Below are positions 48,359 to 57,196 of a stretch of DNA of 64,000 bases, in pieces. Where the stretch lies: contig CAIQCB010000057.1 of the NCBI GenBank assembly GCA_903870245.1, positions 186,001-250,000 of the forward strand, written 5' to 3'. The DNA is from an uncultured Methylocystaceae bacterium. Lineage in GTDB: Bacteria > Pseudomonadota > Alphaproteobacteria > Rhizobiales > Beijerinckiaceae. Position numbers and translations under genes: made by a program. The notes under the pieces are model-generated. The model searched no databases. It saw only the letters and a program-made list of their open reading frames with translations, and was not told the DNA's origin. Position 1 is the first letter of the stretch, and every line of letters begins with the position of its first letter.

Positions 48359-49393
48359 ATGGCTTACAAGGTTGCCATCGCCGGCGCCACGGGGAACGTT
48401 GGCCGCGAAATGCTGGACATTCTGGCCGAGCGTCGCTTTCCGGTTTCGGAAGTCGTACCGCTGGCCTCCTCGCGCTCTATCGGGCAGGAGGTGTCCTTCG
48501 GCGACAAGATTCTGAAATGTCGCCATCTCGACACCTATGATTTTTCTGACACTGATATCTGCCTCATGTCAGCCGGCGGAGAGGTCTCGAAAGTCTGGTC
48601 GCCGAAAATCGGCGCGCAGGGCTGTGTCGTGATCGACAATTCCTCCGCCTGGCGCATGGACCCGGATGTGCCGCTGATCGTGCCGGAGGTGAACGCCGAC
48701 GCCACAGCGGGCTTCAAAAAGAAAAACATCATCGCCAATCCTAACTGCTCGACAGCGCAACTGGTTGTGGCTCTGAAGCCGTTGCACGACGCCGCGAAGA
48801 TCAAGCGTGTGGTGGTCGCCACCTATCAATCGGTGTCTGGCGCCGGTAAGGAGGCGATGGATGAGTTGTTCGCGCAGACTCGCTCGGTGTTTGTCTCCGA
48901 TCCGGTCGACGCGAAGAAGTTTCCCAAGCGCATCGCCTTCAATCTCATTCCCCAGATTGACGTCTTCATGGAAGACGGCTTCACAAAGGAAGAGTGGAAG
49001 ATGGTCGCGGAGACCAAGAAAATCCTCGATCCGAAGATCAAGCTTGTCGCCACTTGCGTTCGCGTACCGGTGTTCATCAGTCATTCCGAGGCGGTGAATA
49101 TTGAATTTGAGAATCCAATTTCGGCCGACGAGGCGCGCGACATTCTGCGTGCGGCGCCCGGCGTGCTGGTGATCGACAAGCGCGAGCCCGGCGGCTACAT
49201 CACGCCGCATGAGGCGGCGGGCGAAGACGCAACCTATGTCTCGCGCATCCGCGAAGATCCGACTGTCGATAATGGCCTGGTTTTGTGGTGCGTTTCCGAC
49301 AATCTCCGCAAGGGCGCGGCGCTGAACGCAATCCAGATTGCGGAAGTGTTGATGAACCGCAAGCTGATTACGCCGAAGCCGAAGGCGGCCTGA
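48359..49393 (+). CDS. asd: aspartate-semialdehyde dehydrogenase
   Basis: 344 residues. NADP is bound by AIAGATGNVGREML. The catalytic cysteine is C130 in IIANPNCSTAQLVVAL, and the active-site His lies in CVRVPVFISHSEAVNIEFE. It reduces L-aspartyl phosphate to the semialdehyde, feeding lysine/diaminopimelate, threonine and methionine synthesis. A Rho-independent terminator follows at 49456. Confidence 0.96.
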   Translation: MAYKVAIAGATGNVGREMLDILAERRFPVSEVVPLASSRSIGQEVSFGDKILKCRHLDTYDFSDTDICLMSAGGEVSKVWSPKIGAQGCVVIDNSSAWRMDPDVPLIVPEVNADATAGFKKKNIIANPNCSTAQLVVALKPLHDAAKIKRVVVATYQSVSGAGKEAMDELFAQTRSVFVSDPVDAKKFPKRIAFNLIPQIDVFMEDGFTKEEWKMVAETKKILDPKIKLVATCVRVPVFISHSEAVNIEFENPISADEARDILRAAPGVLVIDKREPGGYITPHEAAGEDATYVSRIREDPTVDNGLVLWCVSDNLRKGAALNAIQIAEVLMNRKLITPKPKAA

Positions 49394-49455
49394 TCCAATA
49401 AAAGCGCTGCATGCGAGGAAATTCCTGCATTCTTCGGCTAAGACACAAATATAAC

Positions 49456-49491
49456 AGCCCGCAACATTTTCGAAATGCTGCGGGCTTTTTT
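49456..49491 (+). terminator. Rho-independent terminator of asd
   Basis: Outer arms AGCCCGCA and TGCGGGCT, with an inner CATTT-TCG-AAATG pairing, form a long hairpin that ends directly in six T residues. It lies 63 bp after the asd stop and is the clearest terminator in the window. Confidence 0.9.
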
Positions 49492-49609
49492 GTGCGAGCA
49501 TAAGTGACGCGCTATTCTTCTTGCGTCATAGAGGCGGAGTCTGGACCGGCGGAAGCTGTTGCAATTTTGCAACGCTAGCCCCTTTTGAAGCCCCACTACC
49601 GATTTTGCC

Positions 49610-49711
49610 TTATTTGCGCCGCTGGTTGGCGAGAAGCTTGCGCCTACGTCCTCTCCTTGGACGTTTCCTCCCTGACTTGGCCGCTGGCGTTGCGCCGGCG
49701 GCCTTTTTCAT
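49610..49711 (-). CDS. candidate 33-residue very basic microprotein
   Basis: ATG 49711 to TAA 49610 encodes 33 residues, of which 15 are Lys or Arg and none is acidic (core SGRKRPRRGRRRKLLANQRR). It begins 23 nt after the ccoA stop on the same strand, with GGGAG 11 nt upstream of the ATG. This is far for a Shine-Dalgarno site, so the gene is uncertain. If real, it may bind nucleic acid. Confidence 0.3.
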   Translation of the reverse strand: MKKAAGATPAAKSGRKRPRRGRRRKLLANQRRK

Positions 49712-49734
49712 TTTCCGGGCATCTCCCGCGCGGA

Positions 49735-50817
49735 TCAGATCAGCGCTCCTGCGACCGCCGCCGCCAGCAGGCAGAAATCATGCACAGCAAGTGCGCGACG
49801 CGAGGGCGGCGGGCCGGCGTGCAAGAGGCTCAGGCAGGCGACATTGACGAGAGACCAGCCGACGCCGATCGCGATCAAGCCCGCCGTGACCGATCCAATC
49901 GACGCGCCGTTATAGACCGCGCCGCCGCCGATGAAGGCCAGCAGCAGGCCTGCGATCATGGCGCGCCTTGGCGGGAACAGCGCTGGCCAGCGAGCCGCGA
50001 GCGCGGCGGGCGCATACATAGATGCGAGATGCCAGCCCATCGCGCCGCCGATAAAAACCGGACTTGCCGAGCAGGCGGCAAGCGTTAGCGGCCCGTGCAG
50101 CATGCCCGCAGCCATGACGCCCCAGGCGATCGCGCCAGCGAGCGTGGCGAGGAGGAAGCCGTCCGGAGGCGTGTCCGGCGCCGCGATTTCGACGGGATCG
50201 CTGCGGCGATGGGGCAGGCGGACGACCACCGCCAGCGCAAGAATGTGCAGGGCCCCGGCCGTCAGCAGGGTTTTGTCTGGCTCGCCGGCAACGAGAACGG
50301 CGAGAGGCGTCGCGAGCGCCGCGATGGCGCCGCCGCCAAACACCATCAGAGCCGCGCGCGCCGACCCCTGCGCCGCGACATGGCGGTAGAATAACGCAAA
50401 GCCCTGCGCGAGGCCCAGCCAGAAGGCGCCAAGGCACAGGGCGAAGAAATGACCGCGCATCGCCGCAAAGGCGCAGAGCGCGCCGCCGGCGGCGCCGAGA
50501 CTGGCTCCGAGGGCAAAAGCGGCGCGGCGCCCGAAAGCGTCGATCAGTAGCGTGGCGGGAAAGCTCGCGACAGCGGCGCCAATCAGCAGCAGCGCAAACG
50601 GCAGTCCCACGCCCGCCGTTGTCGGAGCCATAAGCCGCCCTTGCTCCGGGAGCGTCGTCAACGTCAGCGCCTGCGCCAAAACTGCAAGGCCGAAGGCAAG
50701 CGTCAGAATGAGACGGTTATCGGTGACTGCGTGGCGTTCCGTATCGGTCGGGCACGCGCAACCGATTTGTCCGGCCCGAAACGCCGGATCCGATCTTCCC
50801 GCGTCCGGGGGGGTCAT
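49735..50817 (-). CDS. ccoA: CcoA-type MFS copper importer
   Basis: 360 residues with about 12 membrane helices. TM7 and TM8 carry M235xxxM239 (GVMAAGML) and H263xxxM267 (WHLASMYA). These are the copper motifs reported for Rhodobacter capsulatus CcoA, with the same spacing of 28 residues between them. CcoA brings Cu into the cytoplasm for cbb3 oxidase assembly. An N-terminal CAC (residues 20-22) may add a metal site. The ATG overlaps the ccoS stop (ATGA), so it is translationally tied to the cco cluster, unlike the unlinked ccoA of Rhodobacter. Starts further upstream would run into ccoS and ccoI. Confidence 0.85.
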   Translation of the reverse strand: MTPPDAGRSDPAFRAGQIGCACPTDTERHAVTDNRLILTLAFGLAVLAQALTLTTLPEQGRLMAPTTAGVGLPFALLLIGAAVASFPATLLIDAFGRRAAFALGASLGAAGGALCAFAAMRGHFFALCLGAFWLGLAQGFALFYRHVAAQGSARAALMVFGGGAIAALATPLAVLVAGEPDKTLLTAGALHILALAVVVRLPHRRSDPVEIAAPDTPPDGFLLATLAGAIAWGVMAAGMLHGPLTLAACSASPVFIGGAMGWHLASMYAPAALAARWPALFPPRRAMIAGLLLAFIGGGAVYNGASIGSVTAGLIAIGVGWSLVNVACLSLLHAGPPPSRRALAVHDFCLLAAAVAGALI

Positions 50818-50969
50818 GAATCTTCCTCGACATCGTCGTCCATCAGCACGCGATGCGCGGCGCCGTCGAGATCGTCGAACTGGCCGCTGCGTAGCGACCA
50901 CATGAAGGCGACCAGCGCAATCAACCCGAGCAGCAGAGCCAGCGGCACAAGAAAAAGCAGCACCGTCAT
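50814..50969 (-). CDS. ccoS: cbb3 oxidase maturation protein CcoS
   Basis: 51 residues: one membrane helix (FLVPLALLLGLIALVAFMWS) followed by LRSGQFDDLDGAAHRVL and an acidic end, MDDDVEEDS. The SGQFDDLDG motif is diagnostic of CcoS/FixS, which is needed to insert cofactors into cbb3 oxidase. It overlaps ccoI by 4 bp (ATGA) and ccoA by 4 bp, so all three are co-translated. Confidence 0.95.
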   Translation of the reverse strand: MTVLLFLVPLALLLGLIALVAFMWSLRSGQFDDLDGAAHRVLMDDDVEEDS

Positions 50970-53194
50970 TCCGCCGGCTCCGGCTGGAAAGCGTAGGTCT
51001 TCCCTGACGACATCGTTTTTTGCAAGGAGCCGTCACCGGCGCGCAAGGCGTTGAGCGTCACCAGCAGCGAGGAACCGGACATGGCGGCCGCGGCGATCAA
51101 TGGCGTGAGCCATCCCGCCATGGCGAGAGGCACGGCGAAGATATTATAGATCACCGACAGCCCAAGATTCTGGCGCATCAATGCGCGCGCGCAGCGCGCC
51201 AGATTGATGGTGACGGCGATCGGTTGCAGGCGTTCGCCCAGAAACACAGCGTCGGCGGCGGCCTGGGCGATATGCGCAGCGTCGATGGGCGAGATCGAAA
51301 CATAGGCGCTGGCGAGGGCCGGCGCGTCATTGAGCCCGTCGCCGATCATCAGCGTCTTGCGGTCAGCCTCGCGTAATGCATCGAGCCGCGCCACCTTTTC
51401 TGAGGGCGAGAGGCCGCCGCGCCAATCGGCGATCCCAAGCGCGACGGCAATCTTTTCGACCGCTTCTGGTCGGTCCCCGGAAAGAATTTCGATGGCGAAA
51501 CCGAGCGCTTTCAGCGCGTTAATTGTTTCCAGGGCGTCGCTGCGCAAAATCTGGCGGATCTGAAACAGCGCCTGCCGGTCGCCATGTCTGAAGGCGACTA
51601 GCGAAACATCCGGCTCCAATACGCCGAGCGCCTCAACCTGACGCGTCATCTCGCAGAAAACGGTTGAACCCAGACGCGCCTCGATTCCGTCCACCATCGC
51701 GCTGACGCCAAGGCCCTGTTGCTCGCGCGCGTCGATCGCCGCCGCCTCTGGCGACAGGGCTGCGACGGCGCGCGCCAGCGGATGACGACTGGCCTGCGCC
51801 AGTTGCGCCGCCAGCGCCAGAGTTTCGGGAGAGATTGAGTCTGCGTTGACGACTCGCGGCGCCGGCGCCGTTAGCGTGCCGGTCTTGTCGAAGACGATTG
51901 TATCGGCCTCGGCCAGCCGTTCGATGGCGTCGGCGCTGTTGAGTAAAACCCCGGCGCGGAACAGGGCGCCGCTCGCAACCACCTGCACAGCCGGCACGGC
52001 GAGCGCCAGCGCACAGGGACAGGTAATGATCAGAACGCAGATCGCGGCGATTAACGCATCATGAAACGATGCGCCACGCACAATCCAGAAGAGCGCTGTC
52101 GACAGTGCGGCGAGATGCACCATCGGCGCATAGAGACGCGAGACGCGATCGGCAAGTCGAATGTAGCGCGAGCGCGCATTGGCGGCCTTGTCGAGCAGCT
52201 TCTCGATGTCATCGAGCAAGGTGGCGCCATTGGCGGCGCCGACCCGGATTGTTAACACGCCATCGAAATTCAGACTGCCGGCGTAAACAGAGTCGCCAAT
52301 CTGCGCCGGGCGTCGAGCAGTTTCGCCGGTAATCAGACTATCGTCGAGCAAGGCGGCGCCTGAGACAATCACGCCGTCGACCGGCAGTCGTTCGCCGGGT
52401 CGCGACAACACGAGGTCGCCGGGTTTAATTTGCGCGACAGGCACACGCGTTTCGCCGCCATCGTCCATGACCCGGCTCGCCAGCGGGGCGCGTAGCGCGG
52501 CGAGATTGGCTGCGACAGCGCGAGTCTTGCGCCGCATGGCGTGATCGAGAAAGCGGCCGAGCAGCAAGAAGGTGAGCAGCATGGTCGCGCTGTCGAAATA
52601 GGCGTGCTCCGCATGAGTCACGGTTTCGTAAACCGACATGATCAACGCCAGCATTACGCCTAGCGAAATTGGCACATCCATGTTGAGTCGGCCGGCGCGC
52701 AGCGCGGCAAAAGCGCTTCTGAAAAACGGTTGACCAGCGAAGGCGGCCGCCGGCAGCGCGATCAGCGCCGAGACGCCGTGGAAAAGATCGCGCGTTTCCG
52801 GATCGATATCGCCGCCGACCCAGACGCCAACCGACAGGAGCATAATGTTCATCGCCGCGAAACCGGCGATGGCGAGGCAACGCAGCAGGAACCTCATGGT
52901 TTCGGTTTCCGTGCGCTCGCTGTCGGCAAGTTCGAAAGGATGAAGTTCGTAGCCCATGCGCCGCAAACGCGAGAATGCGGCTGATAAGTCAAACGTCTCA
53001 TCGCGCCATTCGAGCGCCAGCCGGCGATTGGTGTAGTTCACGCGTGCAGAGCCCAGCCCGGGCAGGTCGCGCAGTCCACGCTCAATCTCGCCGATGCAGG
53101 CGGCGCAGGTCATGCCTTCAATAGCGGCGTCGAGACGACTCAGGCCGCTGTCGGTTTTCGTCACCAGGGAATGGTAATCGAAATCAGCGGTCAT
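50966..53194 (-). CDS. ccoI: copper-exporting P1B-type ATPase CcoI/FixI
   Basis: 742 residues. The N-terminal heavy-metal domain has C30xxC33 in EGMTCAACIGEIERG. Membrane helices follow, with CPC at 392-394 (IITCPCALALAVP). The phosphorylation Asp is D436 in VFDKTGTLT, and the hinge GDGLNDAPAL lies near residue 635. It moves Cu(I) out of the cytoplasm for the CuB site of cbb3 oxidase. I prefer ATG 53194, which has AGGAG 8 nt upstream, over the TTG at 53197. Confidence 0.96.
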   Translation of the reverse strand: MTADFDYHSLVTKTDSGLSRLDAAIEGMTCAACIGEIERGLRDLPGLGSARVNYTNRRLALEWRDETFDLSAAFSRLRRMGYELHPFELADSERTETETMRFLLRCLAIAGFAAMNIMLLSVGVWVGGDIDPETRDLFHGVSALIALPAAAFAGQPFFRSAFAALRAGRLNMDVPISLGVMLALIMSVYETVTHAEHAYFDSATMLLTFLLLGRFLDHAMRRKTRAVAANLAALRAPLASRVMDDGGETRVPVAQIKPGDLVLSRPGERLPVDGVIVSGAALLDDSLITGETARRPAQIGDSVYAGSLNFDGVLTIRVGAANGATLLDDIEKLLDKAANARSRYIRLADRVSRLYAPMVHLAALSTALFWIVRGASFHDALIAAICVLIITCPCALALAVPAVQVVASGALFRAGVLLNSADAIERLAEADTIVFDKTGTLTAPAPRVVNADSISPETLALAAQLAQASRHPLARAVAALSPEAAAIDAREQQGLGVSAMVDGIEARLGSTVFCEMTRQVEALGVLEPDVSLVAFRHGDRQALFQIRQILRSDALETINALKALGFAIEILSGDRPEAVEKIAVALGIADWRGGLSPSEKVARLDALREADRKTLMIGDGLNDAPALASAYVSISPIDAAHIAQAAADAVFLGERLQPIAVTINLARCARALMRQNLGLSVIYNIFAVPLAMAGWLTPLIAAAAMSGSSLLVTLNALRAGDGSLQKTMSSGKTYAFQPEPAE

Positions 53195-53217
53195 CAAGGC
53201 GTCTCCTGACCGTGACG

Positions 53218-53754
53218 CTAGCGCGCGTCAAGCCGGTTTTGCGAGCGGAACACTTCCTGCCCCGCCCGTTTAGCTGATAGCGCCAGGTCTCGACGGCCGG
53301 CGACGTAGGGCGCCTGACCAGCGTAACGGCCATCGCCCTTGTCCTCAAGCTTGATACGAATATCCTGTTTCAGATCGGCGGGGGCGATAAGCTGCGCTTC
53401 GACATCGAGACCGGTAATGGCGGCGCCAGCAGCGTCATGCAGGACGACAACAAGTCGCCTGGCGCCTGAGGCGGCGGGCGCGAGACTCACATCGACTTTC
53501 CAGTCGCGCCTCTCCTGGGCTCGGGCGGCGGCGATCTCGCGATTATAGCCGAGACCACGCTCATAGGGATGTGCGACGGTCTCGCCGCTGAAGGTCTTGA
53601 TGGCGAGATAGGTCATGAGTCCATTGGCGCCGAGAACAATGAAGAACAGGCCCAGGAAAATCGCCAGCGCCATCCACCCGTTCAACGGCCAACCGCCGGC
53701 GACATAATCGGAGTCCGATGGGTATTCGTTGCGTCCATCCAAAGCGTCGCTCAT
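53218..53754 (-). CDS. ccoH: cbb3 oxidase assembly protein CcoH/FixH
   Basis: 178 residues. A short cytoplasmic start precedes one membrane helix (WMALAIFLGLFFIVLGANGL) and a periplasmic beta-rich FixH domain, with NREIAAARAQERRDWKVDV and GDGRYAGQAPYVAGRRDL. It assists assembly and stability of the oxidase. It is 27 bp after ccoG and 23 bp before ccoI, so it is part of one transcript. Confidence 0.93.
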   Translation of the reverse strand: MSDALDGRNEYPSDSDYVAGGWPLNGWMALAIFLGLFFIVLGANGLMTYLAIKTFSGETVAHPYERGLGYNREIAAARAQERRDWKVDVSLAPAASGARRLVVVLHDAAGAAITGLDVEAQLIAPADLKQDIRIKLEDKGDGRYAGQAPYVAGRRDLALSAKRAGQEVFRSQNRLDAR

Positions 53755-53781
53755 ATCCTCACCTTTAATGACACGCCGCTG

Positions 53782-55230
53782 CTAAGGCCAGACGAATACG
53801 TCCCTTGCCTGGACCGCCGTGCCGCTTTCCGCATCCGTTATGGTGATGGTGAGCGGCGCCTGACCGTTTTTAACAACGGCTTCTGGCGCAACGAGCAGCA
53901 AGCGCGTTTCGCGGGTCTGATCCGGTCCGACTTCAATTACGATATGTCCCTGCGCGTCTGGCTCGACGCCAACAACTTCAGGGGTGACGCCCTCGACGCC
54001 GGCGATGGAAAGGGCGAAGCGGCGGGTTTGCGACTGCATATTCGCCAGACGCATGGTGTAGCCGTTTCTAGCGCCGCCATCTTTCAGCCGAACGGTGAGC
54101 GGGTTGCGATCATGCAACACGCTGACGCGCATGTCGCCGCGTGTCGCCAGCGTGAGCGTCATGGCGGCCCCAATAAGCAGGATCAGCGCCGCGTAAATTA
54201 GCGTGCGCGCTCGCAGAGGCTTGTAAATTGTCGGTTGCCCACACTCGCGACGCCTGACATTCAACTCGGTGTCGTAACCGATCAGCCGGGGCGGACGATG
54301 GATCTTCGTCATGATCGCATCGCAGGCGTCGATGCACAGACCACACTGGATGCAGCCCAGTTGCGAACCCTTGCGGATATCGACTCCCGTCGGGCAGACG
54401 GCGACGCACTGACCGCAATCGACGCAATCGCCAACCTTTTCGCCGTTTGCGCGCAAGCCTGTCGCCTGTTTCAGCGACATGCGCGGTTCGCCTCGATCAT
54501 AACGATAGGCGACGTTCAATGCATATTCGTCAGTCAGGGCCGCCTGAATACGTGGCCATGGGCAGGCGTGAAGACAGAGCTTTTCGCGCATCCAGCCAGC
54601 AAAAACATAGGTTGTGAATGTCAGTATGCCGATCCAGAGATAGGTCTCGTAAGCCCCAGGCTGAAAGGTCGCCAGCGTATAGACAAGGGTCGGCGCGTCA
54701 GTGAAATAGAGAACCCAGGCCCCGCCTGTCCACCAGGCGATCAGCAGCCAGACGACATGCTTGGCGACTTTCTTGCGGATCTTTTCTAAGGTCCAGGGGC
54801 CCTCGTCGAGCTTCATCCGATCGCGGGCGTCGCCTTCGATCCAGCGCTCGGTGGTCATGAAAAAATCGGTCCACACCGTTTGCGGACACATATAGCCGCA
54901 CCAGATGCGGCCGGCGAGCGCATTCATCAGGAACAGCGTCAGCGCTGCGAGGATCAGCAGACCGGTTGCGTAAAAAAATTCTTGCGGCCAGATTTCGATG
55001 AAAAAGAAATAAAAGCGTCGGTGCGGCAGATCGAGCAGCACCGCCTGCGACGGAGCTCCTGGCCCGCGATCCCAGCGAATGAAGGGCAGGAAATAATAGA
55101 TCGCCAGCGTCAGGAGCTGGATGCCCCATTTGATCCGCCGGAAATGGCCATCAACCTTTTTGGGATAAATCCGGTGCTCGGGTTCAACGAAAGGTTCAAA
55201 GATCGGATCGTGGGCGTCGACGCTGGACAT
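53782..55230 (-). CDS. ccoG: cbb3 assembly ferredoxin CcoG/FixG
   Basis: 482 residues with about five membrane helices. WCGYMCPQTVWTDFFM in the membrane part and two 4Fe-4S motifs (CVDCGQCVAVCPTGVDI and CIQCGLCIDACD) are followed by a C-terminal Ig-like FixG domain (from ~residue 375). CcoG is a membrane Cu(II) reductase that supplies Cu(I) for the oxidase. Its start is 127 bp after the ccoP stop, the widest gap in the cluster. A near-palindrome there, TTGAT-AAG-ATCAT, has a spacer one base too short for FNR. Confidence 0.95.
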   Translation of the reverse strand: MSSVDAHDPIFEPFVEPEHRIYPKKVDGHFRRIKWGIQLLTLAIYYFLPFIRWDRGPGAPSQAVLLDLPHRRFYFFFIEIWPQEFFYATGLLILAALTLFLMNALAGRIWCGYMCPQTVWTDFFMTTERWIEGDARDRMKLDEGPWTLEKIRKKVAKHVVWLLIAWWTGGAWVLYFTDAPTLVYTLATFQPGAYETYLWIGILTFTTYVFAGWMREKLCLHACPWPRIQAALTDEYALNVAYRYDRGEPRMSLKQATGLRANGEKVGDCVDCGQCVAVCPTGVDIRKGSQLGCIQCGLCIDACDAIMTKIHRPPRLIGYDTELNVRRRECGQPTIYKPLRARTLIYAALILLIGAAMTLTLATRGDMRVSVLHDRNPLTVRLKDGGARNGYTMRLANMQSQTRRFALSIAGVEGVTPEVVGVEPDAQGHIVIEVGPDQTRETRLLLVAPEAVVKNGQAPLTITITDAESGTAVQARDVFVWP

Positions 55231-55357
55231 ATCGTTTAGCCTTCGGCGGTTATGCTTGCGCCTTCGCGCAGGTTAAGCGGGAGATGCGTCCGCGCTTTCA
55301 GCAAAGATGATCTTATCAAAACGCGCTCCGGCGAATGGACGCCGGGATGCGCCGCGC

Positions 55358-56248
55358 TCACTGCCCGCCGCCGAGAGAATGCACGTAAATCGTAAGCGCC
55401 TTGAGCGTGGTGTCGTCGAGACGATCTTTCCACGCCGGCATCACGCCGCCGCCGCCATTAACGATGCGGTTGACGATCGTCGGCTTGTCCGAGCCATAAA
55501 GCCAGATGGCGTCGACGAGATTGGGCGCGCCAAGTTCGGTGTTGCCTTTGCCCTCCGCGCCGTGACAGGCGGCGCAGTTTTCGTCATAGAGCTTCTGCCC
55601 TTCAGCTGTCGGCTCGGAGGCGTTCGGCAAATCCGCATAGGTGCGGATATGGTCCGCGACAATCGAAATCTGTTGTTGGGTCAATATCCCGTCGCGACCG
55701 AAGGCTGGCATGGCGGAGTTGCGGGTTGTCTTGTCCGCCTCCCACCGCACGCCATGCTCGATCGTGTTCTTGATGTCAGCGAGCTTGCCGCCCCAGATCC
55801 AGTCGTCGTCGTTGAGATTGGCGTAGCCCTTTGCGCCCTGTCCGCCAGCGCCGTGGCAACCGGCGCAGTTATTGGCGAAGGCGACCGAGCCCACCATGCG
55901 GGCGACGGCCAGCAATTCAGGATTCGTCTCTATATCTGTGAGAGGCGCAGCGTTGAGTCTGGCGAGAATGGGCGCCCGGGTCGCCTGCAAGTCGTCGATC
56001 TGTCGCGCAAGATCGGCGCGCGAACTCCAGCCGGCCCCCTCTTGCGCGCCGCCCGACAGCGTTGGCCAGGCCGGATAAACAATGCAGTAAACGACGCCCC
56101 AGACGACGGTGATCCAGAAGGTCCACACCCACCAGCGCGGCAAGGGGGTGTTTAACTCCTCAATGCCGTCCCATTCGTGTCCCGTGGTCGGCACGCCGGT
56201 CTTTTCGTCGATCCTGACCTTGCCGCGTTCAAACGTGTCCTGAGACAT
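55358..56248 (-). CDS. ccoP: cbb3 oxidase diheme cytochrome c subunit CcoP/FixP
   Basis: 296 residues from ATG 56248. An N-terminal helix (VWTFWITVVWGVVYCIVYPAW) is followed by two cytochrome c domains with CAGCH and CAACH heme motifs (NNCAGCHGAGGQG and ENCAACHGAEGKG). The axial methionines are probably in NSAMPAFG and GVMPAWKDRLD. It shuttles electrons to CcoO and CcoN. The start overlaps the ccoQ end by 20 bp. Confidence 0.96.
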   Translation of the reverse strand: MSQDTFERGKVRIDEKTGVPTTGHEWDGIEELNTPLPRWWVWTFWITVVWGVVYCIVYPAWPTLSGGAQEGAGWSSRADLARQIDDLQATRAPILARLNAAPLTDIETNPELLAVARMVGSVAFANNCAGCHGAGGQGAKGYANLNDDDWIWGGKLADIKNTIEHGVRWEADKTTRNSAMPAFGRDGILTQQQISIVADHIRTYADLPNASEPTAEGQKLYDENCAACHGAEGKGNTELGAPNLVDAIWLYGSDKPTIVNRIVNGGGGVMPAWKDRLDDTTLKALTIYVHSLGGGQ

Positions 56249-56429
56249 CGTCGTCGTCCTCTCGAAGGGGTATGAGCGCATCCGCCTCGAACGTCCGGCG
56301 CCGCGAGGGCCAGAAGACATAGGCGATCACACAAAGAAAAATCAGACCGAAGAAGATCAGCCCCCATGACGCAGCAAAGGCGCGCCAGGACTCGTAGTTG
56401 GAGACGGCTTCAGCGATCCTGTCGTTCAT
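56229..56429 (-). CDS. ccoQ: cbb3 oxidase subunit CcoQ/FixQ
   Basis: 66 residues from ATG 56429: one membrane helix (WGLIFFGLIFLCVIAYVFWP) and a charged tail (PSRRRTFEADALIPL, then EDDDD). CcoQ stabilises the CcoNOP complex. It starts 4 nt after the ccoO stop and overlaps ccoP. Start sites upstream of this ATG would enter ccoO. Confidence 0.92.
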   Translation of the reverse strand: MNDRIAEAVSNYESWRAFAASWGLIFFGLIFLCVIAYVFWPSRRRTFEADALIPLREDDDDVSGHV

Positions 56430-56433
56430 GGCC

Positions 56434-57186
56434 TCACCGGATATTGGCCTTGTCATCATAGAGTTTGAAGTTCACCGATACGCCGAGATGTTGCAAATAG
56501 GCGATCAGCGCGTCTTCTTCCGTAACGCCGCCCTTTGAGGCGAGATCATTGATCACGACATTGGGGTAGCGCTGGCGCAACGCCGCTGCGCCGGGATCGT
56601 CGGGCGCGCCTTGCGCCGACAGATCGGCGGCGGCGTTCTCGATTTGCTCGTCTGCGTAGGGCACGCCAACGACGCGCAGCAGGCGCATCTGTTCGGCAAG
56701 GTGGGCGCCGTCCAGCGGCGTTTCGGCGAGGAAGGGATATCCCGGCATGATCGATGTCGGGACCATTGAGCGCGGACTTCGCAGATGATCGCGCTGCCAG
56801 TCGTTGGAGTATTTTCCGCCGACGCGCGCCAGATCGGGGCCGTTGCGCTTCGAACCCCACTGGAACGGATGATCATACATGCTTTCCGCCGCCAGCGAAT
56901 AATGGCCGTAGCGTTCGACCTCGTCGCGCAGCGGCCGGATCATTTGCGAGTGGCAGGTGTAGCAGCCTTCGCGCACATAGATATTGTAGCCGGCGAGTTC
57001 GAGCGGGCTGTAGGGACGGACGCCCTCGACTCTCTCGATCGTATTCTTGATGTAGAAGAGCGGCACGATTTCGACGACGCCGCCAATCGACACCAAAATC
57101 AGAATAGCCAGAACCAGCAGGATCGAATTGGTTTCGATTCTCTTCTGGAGACCGCCGCCAGGCGCATGATGCGTAGATTGTGACAT
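56434..57186 (-). CDS. ccoO: cbb3 oxidase monoheme cytochrome c subunit CcoO/FixO
   Basis: 250 residues. One N-terminal membrane anchor (SILLVLAILILVSIGGVVEIV) precedes a periplasmic cytochrome c domain. The heme motif is CYTCH in REGCYTCHSQMIRPLRDEV, with the axial Met in TSIMPGYPFL. Ten bases separate it from ccoN upstream and four from ccoQ downstream. All family landmarks are present. Confidence 0.96.
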   Translation of the reverse strand: MSQSTHHAPGGGLQKRIETNSILLVLAILILVSIGGVVEIVPLFYIKNTIERVEGVRPYSPLELAGYNIYVREGCYTCHSQMIRPLRDEVERYGHYSLAAESMYDHPFQWGSKRNGPDLARVGGKYSNDWQRDHLRSPRSMVPTSIMPGYPFLAETPLDGAHLAEQMRLLRVVGVPYADEQIENAAADLSAQGAPDDPGAAALRQRYPNVVINDLASKGGVTEEDALIAYLQHLGVSVNFKLYDDKANIR

Positions 57187-57196
57187 ATGCGGCTCC

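Noticed and set aside
55307-55319. Second FNR/FixK box before ccoG
   Set aside because: TTGAT and ATCAT half-sites are separated by 3 bases instead of 4 and the last base does not fit, so it is probably chance.
55236-55433. Small gene between ccoP and ccoG
   Set aside because: The frame lies mostly inside ccoP in another phase and has no sensible start or homology.
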